A DNA stretch of 64,000 bases from Taenia hydatigena (lineage: Eukaryota > Platyhelminthes > Cestoda > Cyclophyllidea > Taeniidae), in the NCBI GenBank assembly GCA_036345935.2, contig JADWOT020000001.1:34081412-34145411 (forward strand), given 5' to 3'. Below the pieces are notes generated by a model. It saw only the letters and a list, made by a program, of their open reading frames with translations, searched no databases and was not told where the DNA came from. Positions 56,330-64,000 of this stretch are shown piece by piece. Both the position numbers and the translations under genes were made by a program. Position 1 is the first letter of the stretch. Every line of letters begins with the position of its first letter.

Positions 56330-57570
56330 TAAAGCAGCGCAATATGCTCAGTTGAAGTAGAGACGAGGCCGTGCAGGCGCCATCAACAGAAGCTGCCGTC
56401 GGCTTTAGTGGACCGGGACGCAACTAGCTTTGCAACGTCATCTCTTTCTCATCAACTCATATCGTTGATACTGCTTGTATGACAACTGCATCCAGTCAAC
56501 CTCAACTTGATTAGGTTGACCCATCTTCACCAACTATCCACAATAACAAGCATAATTGAATAGCGAGTAAACATTTATCATGCAAAGTGCTTCACATTGT
56601 ACAACTACAACAACTAATACACGTTAAAAATTAGTTGCTCGTTTGCCTGTCCATAGCAATAAAACAATACAAGAACAAAGTCCAGAATAAGTGGTTTTGC
56701 CGACCATCTGTATGCTCGTAGCACGCCGATAACCCTAAGCAAGTATATCAGGGGTAGACTTCGGACCGAAACTTTTCACGTGGTCCATGGCTAGTGTCGC
56801 TTCAGTTGTTGATAGCTTTCTTATAGAACAAGGAGAAGGGGTAGATGACGGAGGCGGACGTCGTTCATGACCCATTTTTAGCACATGCACTTATTTCGCA
56901 TCTCTACAGCATGCCACGAGCGGTAGAGATCGGAACAGATACCCTATAGAGTCAGTTTCGCTTTCCGCTGCCAACAATGCAGCGTCCCGAGGATCCCTCG
57001 AAGGCAAAAGAAAGCAGAACGCTAGAGTATAATGCATATATTCAACGGACTGAGGGATTTGAGCTACTGGCATGGCCTGGAGGCCAGCCTATGCGGCTAG
57101 GGCAATACGGCCACCTCTGTCACCTTGACCGAAACCGGTAGTTCCAACAAACAAAGTGCTACACTGCTAGTAGTGGGTTACTTCATTTCAAGCTTGTATC
57201 TGACATCTTGCATTGGCCCACTGAAGCGAACTCATATCCTGACTACTCACGGCAAGGTGGAAAGCATTGCGTGAAAACGATTTTGTAAAAATAAGTCCAC
57301 TCACGCATCACCAGACCTGTTCGCACTCGTTATTAGGCCGTAGCAGGTGTGTTGCGGTGAGGGAAGGATCAATCTCGCGAATCGTTGCGTGCGAGTGATA
57401 GTGCGTCCTGGTCATTGCTGCGCCATGGTACGGTATGGTTTAGCCACTCCCTTGCGTTTATGCTCATTTGATATCTGACCAATTGCTCTAGTTCAACCTG
57501 TCATTAACACAATTTTGACGACCTTATGCAAAGTCTGGAGCATTAAAATAACATGGTGGCTGGTGTTAAA
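56330..57570 (+). repeat. Diverged direct copy of 8,200-9,620
   Basis: Collinear blocks: a decayed exon 2 of the membrane gene (56,355-56,445, with TCAGTTGAAGTAGAGACGAG), repeat R (56,990-57,060, without AT expansion), 'CCACCTCTGTCACCTTGACC' (57,110) and the inverse of the 124-codon frame (57,290-57,560) lacking about 110 bases. It shows that the R plus exon 2 arrangement predates palindrome 1. Confidence 0.7.
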
Positions 57571-59364
57571 AGGAGAGGCAGGTCGACAAGTAGCACAGGG
57601 CTGCCTATCCATGCAAGTCAACAAGTGAATACAAATGTTTGGTAAGCCGAATTAATGACAGGTGGGCACAGAATGTCGTCACGCTGACAAATTCGCTGTG
57701 CAGTATCATCATTATGCCACGGAAATGTCATAAGTGTCATATGGCTAGCACATTGATTGTGCGATCTCTTCATAGAATCCCATGCCCATTAAACGCGTCT
57801 AGTTCAGCCAAGACAACCATTTAATCCCACAAATCTGTGATGCAAAGGAGCCGATGCAGTAAGTGGCTATGGCACCATCAGCGTTGGTGTATTATGCGGT
57901 GGTCAATCTGGCCTTACAAGTTGGCAGGCCGGCGTGTGTGCCTGCATCTTCGGCTAATTGGAACAGCACCTATCACAGGGACAAAGCGATGCAGCGGTGC
58001 CACTAGTCCCTCTCTGATTGTACTTAGCCTTCATCACGCTACCTCGTCCATCACATCACCAATGGCAAAGAAAGTCGCCTAAGTCCACACACTCCATCGC
58101 ACTCATGCGGATGTGTTGGCGTACTGCTGCTGACTTTGCAGCCAGAATTTTCACACAGTAACAGCCCGCTCTCTCCGGAAGCAAGTTCTTTGCCACTGTG
58201 GCGTCCGCAAGATGATGTGTTAGCCAAAAATATACAATGCCCGCACAACCTGATTACTTGAAAATTCGCTAAAATAAAGATGCAGATCTGTGGCCATTGA
58301 TGATTGATGCGGTCGTCAATCCGACCAGCAACTAATTGCTCTTGACCTTCGAGTGGTTGTCAGCAGACTTGCGATTTGGTAAAATTGGAAACACTATTAA
58401 CGTCTTGGCTTTTTAGATTCTATTGATGCCATCGCCACCCTTCTTCTGGTAGGTGTCTCTCCAACAGAAACGCAGCTGGTATCCGTGCTTTACCTCACAT
58501 CAATGAAGACGCTAACAAGCCGTTTCAACCTCCTCGTACGTCACCGAAGAGCGTATCTAGTTTACTGTGATTTAAAATGCGCGACGATACTATCAATGAA
58601 GCTGACAAGATGTGAAGAGACTGCATTCCGTTTCTTAGTTCACGTCTGCCAATAAGCCCGTGTTTCGTCCATGTGTCCGATTTATCAATGTCTCATCTAG
58701 TGGCTCGAACATCACATAAATACATCATCAAAATGTATTAGATGCACGGCTTTGAGCATCAATTGACATGTCTCAGACTGCTTGATGCCAACGTAGTAGC
58801 GAGGGGCAAAATGGGTGGTGTTTGAGTTGGCTAGGATGCCAGCTTGCTAAATACTGGCTATCTGACTTGATGACAGGTAGACAAACAGTCCAACTAGTAT
58901 TCGTGCATTCCACGATCGGGTGGTCATGTCTCCAATGGGGTAACTTGACCGCCTGATTTGCTCGTTAGCCTCAAATCCACGTAGGCCACTTGTCATTACT
59001 TCTCTCACTAGATAGGTCAGCGTTCATCCAGAAAAAAGCCACTGCGAGTTCATTTAAATGACTGTGGCAGCGCATTTAGGAACTGCATTTATTTTACGTT
59101 CAATAGTTACTCTGTCAACTCTACTTGGACACTCTAGCAGGCCAGTAATGCAGCCCATGTCTTACTGTAAATGAAACTAAGCATTTGTAGTCATATTTTT
59201 CAATTTTAAGCCAACTTTCATGATAAGTGTTGCACCATTAGCTAATTAGGTAAAACGAATCGGAACTATCAAAACTGTATTGGGTCCCTGAAGAGAAACC
59301 CTATCCTCATTCTCCATGGTACCCGTGGCTAGAAAGCTGTCACTAAAATGCATTAAGAGTAGAG

Positions 59365-59855
59365 CATTTAGAAATAAGGCCACTCATCAATTATAATTGT
59401 CCTTTAGACGTAGCATATGTGTTGCAGTACACAAAAGTCCAATCGTGCTCCTCAATTTCTCCGAGCGAACAGGAAAACCTGCATTTATAACGCTCTACTT
59501 TGCTCCGTTAGGCTAACTTAGCACGACCTGTCAGCATCCGGAATTTAACTGTCACCTTTTCATCTATTCACTTGATCTTCTATTCCTCCTATCAGGAGGC
59601 GTAAGGAGGCTACGAGACTGAGAAATGAAGCCACTGAGTTACCAATTACCTTAAAACCACTAATAGCAGCCCTACACTTCCACTCTATGAGCACACAACT
59701 GTAGACCCTAATGGCTCTCCTTCTCCTCCTCCTCCTCCCCATGATTCCGCCATGAAACCAACACCTGCTACATTCGAATGCATCATCTCACCATTGCTGT
59801 TTGGCATTTTGCCCTTCTCTGCTCTGATTGCATTAGTCTTGGACATGCTGACTTA
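59365..59855. mobile_element. Possible 490-base insertion
   Basis: The copies at 770-1,340 and 59,265-60,310 are collinear except for about 490 bases here, lying between '...AAGAGTAGAGCA' and 'GCAGTAAGGCTTACG'. At 860 kb-equivalent (position about 860) the two flanks meet as 'AAGTGTAAAGCAGTAAGG'. The shared GCA at both edges could be a 3-base target duplication. No clear terminal inverted repeats, tail or protein were seen, so a deletion in the other copy is an equal alternative. Confidence 0.3.
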
Positions 59856-60469
59856 CAAGGGCAGTAAGGCTTACGCTACTCGCAAATGGATTATCTAGAT
59901 TGCTGTCCTTTGTTAACTCCTGTCCTCTAACAGTTGCATTGAAATGTGTGACAGACTCGACTTTCTTCGTCTCAAAACGGTAAAGTAAGAGCAGGCTGAG
60001 CGAGTCCTTTTCCTCCTCAAAGGGAGATGACGATAGCCTCATATGGGGAGGCGTGTTCGTCGAACGCTCCTTGTCTAGCATCGAGAACTACTTAGTCCAG
60101 CACATATATGACGAATGTGCCAACGTGACGAAGTGGTTGTGGTGGTGGCTTAATTGGCTCGTTTTGATCAGCAGAGCTGCGTGTGTGCACGCATCTCAGA
60201 CTCCTAGCAGCAGCACCTATCACAGAGGCAATGATAAAGAAAAGACATCACAGGGCCTTATCCTCATCAAGCTACCTCGTTACTCATGCAACTAGCAATG
60301 GAGAATGCCGCCTACCTTAATTCAAGTTACATGTTGCAAGAAAGCAATGGCTAAGAAGGAGGGATCGAACGCCAAATTTATTGCAGCATGTCATAAATTG
60401 ACCACTGAAAGCTTCTACCAAACAACAGAACTCAAAGCGTAATGAATGCATCAACTTTGCTTTTCCTTA

Positions 60470-60890
60470 CTAAACACAGCCTCTTTGCCGGGTTGAAGTT
60501 CGCCGACAGCACGAGGAATCGAAAGGTTCAAAGGAAATTAACATTCCTAATGTCTATTCACCGCTGAATTTCGAGCTAATAGAAGAACCACACTTAATTT
60601 TTGTGGCAGCACGCAGAGAATGTTGAGAAAGGTTGCCAAGCAGGAGGAACAATGCGCAATCGTCATTTCACCGAAGGAATAACATCTGGCACTGTCTTCT
60701 GAGCCGCCCAAATCGAGAGGCAGACCTTTGTCAGCAGTCAGTACCTTCTGCTCAAATTTGCTCTGGGCGAGAATTGGCTGCCACAAAACTTGAACGTGGC
60801 TATCAAGCTAGTCCAAAATTCTAAGGTTGGTGGAAATTACCGACCAGCCGGTGGACCACAACCTGACGATGAGGCTATGCATAATTCATA
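60470..60890. pseudogene. Head-to-head USP5-like fragments, partner copy
   Basis: The plus strand reads LKFALGENWLPQNLNVAIKL and GGPQPDDEAM near 60,753-60,877. The minus strand from 60,690 reads SFGEMTIAHCSSCLATFLNI and LPQKLSVVLLL. Same arrangement as 45,655-46,140 inverted. The plus frame breaks after DDEAMHNS. Confidence 0.55.
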
Positions 60891-61139
60891 TTTTTATATT
60901 GCGCCTTGAGTTTTTTGAGATGGAAGCAGCTTTAGTGGTCGATTTACATTCCTCGTTCATTAAAGTGATGCCGCTTCTCTCCTCTACTCCACTCAATGTC
61001 CTCCATTGCCCTTGTAACTAAATGTGATTCGACATCCACTTATATGTCTCAAGAATCACAGCCATGAGTCATAAGCCGTGTTTATTTTTTATTCTTTTGG
61101 GCCTGATTTGTTTCAATTGAATCTGCAAAGTGAAACCAG

Positions 61140-61290
61140 TGACCAACAGTCACGCCGATCAAGGGCGGCAGCAGACGAGGGTGTGTTGGGGCAACTGCAG
61201 CAGAGCACGAACTTTACGCGCAACACCTGTGCGCGTGCCTGTCTAACAACAGTGTCGAATCACCCGCTTTGCCAGACCGACACGTTTGCA
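61140..61290 (+). pseudogene. USP5-like UBA block, truncated
   Basis: Plus strand reads VLGQLQQSTNFTRNTCARAC, then TTVSNHPLCQ, and stops matching. The third helix is missing. Partner of 45,165-45,425. Confidence 0.55.
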
Positions 61291-61419
61291 TTATGTATGC
61301 TTGACTAATTAAAAGAAAGCATTCAACGTACACGTCTCTGCTTACCAAACCGTCGTCATCCACCTTCTTCACCGATGAAGAATGCTCTTTGCGTGCTCTC
61401 ACTCTTAACCAGGTGTCGA

Positions 61420-61640
61420 TCGCCTTCACGAAAGATACACATTTTCACTCAATACTCTTGAGCATGTTGAGTTGGCGTTTCTCGGTGGCAGTGCCTGCAC
61501 GTCCCAATGAAGGTAGACGCAGTGACACAGTTGTCTGCATTGTAATTACTTCCTGATTTGGACATCAATCACATCGACATTTGCTCCATTCAGTGGAGCG
61601 TCGCCTGGCCTTTTACCTCCTTGTGGTAACTGGCATGATT
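61420..61640 (-). repeat. Dispersed repeat S, copy 6
   Basis: Inverse of 44,860-45,070. The plus text TTTGCTCCATTCAGTGGAGC is at 61,580-61,599. Confidence 0.75.
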
Positions 61641-61730
61641 TGAAGGCCAAAACAATGAGTCTTGCAACTGTTGAGGATCGGATTGCAGTCAATCCACAGT
61701 TTTCATGTTAATAAGAAAAAATAAGCCTTA

Positions 61731-62036
61731 ATGCATCAGCAGCTGTACACTTTCTTACTTATGAACACGAGACGACGCGCTCTCCCCTGTCTCATTGTTC
61801 TCTTTCTCCCTCATTCTCCTCGGTCTCCTTCTCCAGTTTCTACTACTGCATGCAAACCGATACGACGTCTTCTCGTCTGCTTCCTCACTTTCTCATTCAC
61901 CTTGGTAACACGCCCTCTGCTCAACTTTTCTCATCTTGTCTTCGTTCACCGTAACCACCTGGTCCTCGTTGTCGTGAGCAGTCGTATCATCCACCTGACA
62001 AAAAGCCTTGATGAAACTCATCTCCTGGCAGTGTAG
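61731..62036 (+). pseudogene. EHETT exon-like block, copy 4
   Basis: The plus-strand DNA of the EHETT block is present at 61,735-61,800 (TATGAACACGAGACGACGCG), but the 101-codon frame that is open here is a different one (FLLMNTRRRALPCLIVLFL). The block is followed by the C/T tract and GCATGCAAACC box common to all four copies. Confidence 0.3.
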
Positions 62037-63099
62037 GAGGTCAGCAGCTATTCCACGCCACCTACATTATCAGGGGCGCATGGACAGACCATCACATCAA
62101 ATGGTCGGTAGTGTCCATTACAATCTAATAATTGGGCGTGACTGCGGCTTCCATTTGATAATCTCATTACCAGCTTCACTTGGCTATCCAACAACCCACT
62201 AGCTAGTCAGCCGCCTCGGTGTGTTTACTTTATAGGCGGAAGCGGATTCTCTCCTCTCATCCCGATGGATCTCATTCTCGGTGGAGTGGCATTGTCAATG
62301 GTGTGTACATGGTTTCGTAGGTCCTTGACGTTAGCTTAGCCCCAAACACAAAAGCATCGTCGGTATCTATAGCTAAAAAGCCGGATTACTTTGAGTCCTC
62401 TTCTTCCACATTTCCGCATGAGCCCTTCGGGTGCTTGCACCTACCACTATTCACCCGAGTGGTAGGGCCCCAACACATTTCGCCAAACTGTGTTTGGTGT
62501 CAAACCATAACGACTCGAGACTGTTATGGTAGGGGTAGTGTAGATTGCCCATGTCCTACCACCTACGATAACTTACAGATCCTGAGATGCTGATGTGGTC
62601 CTCGCTCGAAAGTACTTTAGAGGCTGTATCTACACCCACTCGCCGTTTCCTCCCCACACTTGTTCGACTAATTTTCATCGTCCTTTACAGATTTTGAAAG
62701 CTAGTTTTGCCTATTTTCTAGTCTACTTTAGCCCACACACATTCGATTTTCACCTGAGCAACCGAACCCGCTAATCACCCTTCTCCTCACTGTACTAAAC
62801 GATACCAAAGTAACATGCATGCTTCTCTGCACTGAACAATGAACCTCCCAACACAGCTTCTGCATAGCATCGGCATCATGACAAGGTGCCAGCAGTCCAC
62901 ATAACAAGCAAAGCCACGGTTTCAATTTACACCGTTCCAGTTTGTGCAACTAATGCGCGTGCCTTTAATATACTTAACGAGAACAATTTACTGGCTGAAG
63001 AGGTCCAGATCCCTCCCACACAACACCTCTTAATCGACAGCCAGTGTGATGACTACTGCGTCGCCGTTCACTATGCAGTGTCCTTCAGACAACGCGACT

Positions 63100-63443
63100 A
63101 CCACAGTCTCCAAGAATCAGAGCTGAATGTTCGCTTTTTTCATCGTCACGTGGTATGATTAGCGGGTCTTCTTCGTCCTCCTCTGCGAGTCCACTGTACT
63201 GGCTTTGATTAAGCAGGCGTTGACGAGCCTCCATGGGTAGCCATACACGTCTATCCTTAAGGCAGGCAAGGAAAGGGAGTGATTTGTCAGCCTTACAGTC
63301 CATTTTGGGGCAGCAATGCATGTAGTAACACATGAAGTGTTGCTTGAGGTTGGCGTAGTCCAGCGCCATTTCTCCATGGACTTGTTGGAGGTGTCTGACA
63401 TCGATGACTTCTCTGCCAGAGAGTCATACCGTCTTCGCCTCAA
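63100..63443 (-). CDS. EEDEEDPLIIPRD-type exon, partner copy
   Basis: Inverse of 43,020-43,345. Reads MALDYANLKQHFMCYYMHCC from 63,369, then MDCKADKSLPFLACLKDRRV and EEDEEDPLIIPRDDEKSEHS. Open upstream to about 63,430 (EVIDVRHLQQVHGE). Conserved frame and two Glu-to-Asp changes fit a once-constrained protein, but the region just downstream has the shared TAA. Unrecognised. Confidence 0.4.
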
Positions 63444-64000
63444 AGATTTATCAGCCGGTCAAATAGCACTTTAGATGATCCGCTGGCTTACTGATCATGT
63501 AGGAGAGCAAACTCGTCTGCGCGGCGTCTCTTTGTGCCTGCCAGTCATTCACTCAGCACAGCAGACAAGTGTACTCACTTGTTCACCTGCAAGTGTAAGC
63601 CGCCCTCGACTGGAATAGCTAAATTATGGGATGTAGGCTGCAAAAAGACCACCAATTCCGTTGCTCACCCTAGCGCGCTTTATATGGCACACGTTTTGTC
63701 CCGACTTTATTAAAAACGGGAAAGTACAGGAACACTTAGAAGATGCTTTAAGTACTGTAGCTCATCAGGGGTAGTGACTTTGGCACTGAGCGATTCCCAT
63801 CTTTAAGAAGTCTAGCTCCCACTCCTCTTCTTTATCTACTTACCCGCTCCCCCCATCTTGTAGTACCCTAACAAGTCCCTACCAATTCATTCCTCCACAT
63901 AGATACCCAATTCTTTCAAATAAAACCCATGCTCACAGCTAGTTTGCGAATTCAAATGAGCTACTCATCTTCTCCAACACATTTAGCTATCCATCTGTCT

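Larger units (their letters stand above)
55950..60285. other. Extra DNA on the right side of palindrome 2
   Basis: About 4.3 kb with no counterpart between the inner and outer left arms, where the equivalent point is near 46,300. It includes the end of the 55,080-56,150 module, a diverged copy of 8,200-9,620 (56,330-57,570), a 1.7 kb stretch without partner (57,570-59,260) and the copy of 770-1,340 (59,265-60,310). The stretch 57,570-59,260 shows no gene that could be supported. Frames such as 57,639-57,824 (PRKCHKCHMAST) are short. Confidence 0.7.
60285..64000 (-). repeat. Palindrome 2, outer right arm (continues past window)
   Basis: Inverse of about 42,437-46,310. The last bases (TTTAGCTATCCATCTGTCT) pair with the stretch near 42,440, so the arm runs off the window end. 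Confidence 0.85.

Noticed and set aside
1..64000. Whole palindromes as assembly artefacts
   Set aside because: The arms differ by substitutions, frame-preserving indels, a tandem duplication and exon deletions, which a mirrored assembly error would not create. It cannot be fully excluded without reads.

Overview
This is eukaryotic (metazoan) DNA. Nothing in it looks bacterial: there are no long uninterrupted genes, operons, tRNA or rRNA. Coding sequence occurs as short exon-sized blocks with GT-AG borders, several introns are tiny (41, 61 and 64 bases), and simple repeats (AT, GT, ATT, CCTT) are scattered throughout. The short introns and moderate GC would fit a parasitic flatworm such as a cestode, but that is an inference and no species marker was recognised.

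Most of the window is built from a small set of modules repeated in both orientations. Two large palindromes dominate. Palindrome 1 has a left arm at about 4,640-16,735 and a right arm at about 21,420-33,350, around a 4.7 kb spacer. Its outer parts are nearly identical and its inner parts clearly more diverged. Palindrome 2 is nested. Its inner arms are about 46,300-50,340 and 52,055-55,945. Its outer arms are about 42,437-46,310 and 60,285 to the window end, and the right side carries about 4.3 kb of extra DNA (about 55,950-60,285). Between the palindromes lie a unique-looking stretch (33,380-35,480), a third copy of one gene module (35,495-37,780), and a decayed USP5-like deubiquitinase (39,215-41,850).

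Three gene-like units can be followed. (1) A USP5/isopeptidase-T-like deubiquitinase, recognised from its catalytic-cysteine block, its 'QQQDVQE' block, its insert block and a UBA domain. It is present only as broken copies. (2) An unrecognised multi-exon gene whose exons occur in the left arm (12,238-14,859, plus), the right arm (25,483-23,195, minus) and a truncated third copy. Each copy is damaged differently. (3) An unrecognised membrane-protein gene (left arm 11,000-10,011, minus; right arm 26,949-27,905, plus). Its exon 1/2 junction holds an exactly 41-base intron that occurs six times. The left copy reads through three exons, while the right copy has stop codons in exon 3.

The simplest reading is a gene-poor, segmentally duplicated region (for example pericentromeric, subtelomeric or sex-linked) where inverted duplications, local deletions and possible gene conversion have multiplied and broken a few ancestral genes. 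No transposase, reverse transcriptase or defence system was identified. Coordinates of repeat borders are estimates by eye, good to tens of bases at best.
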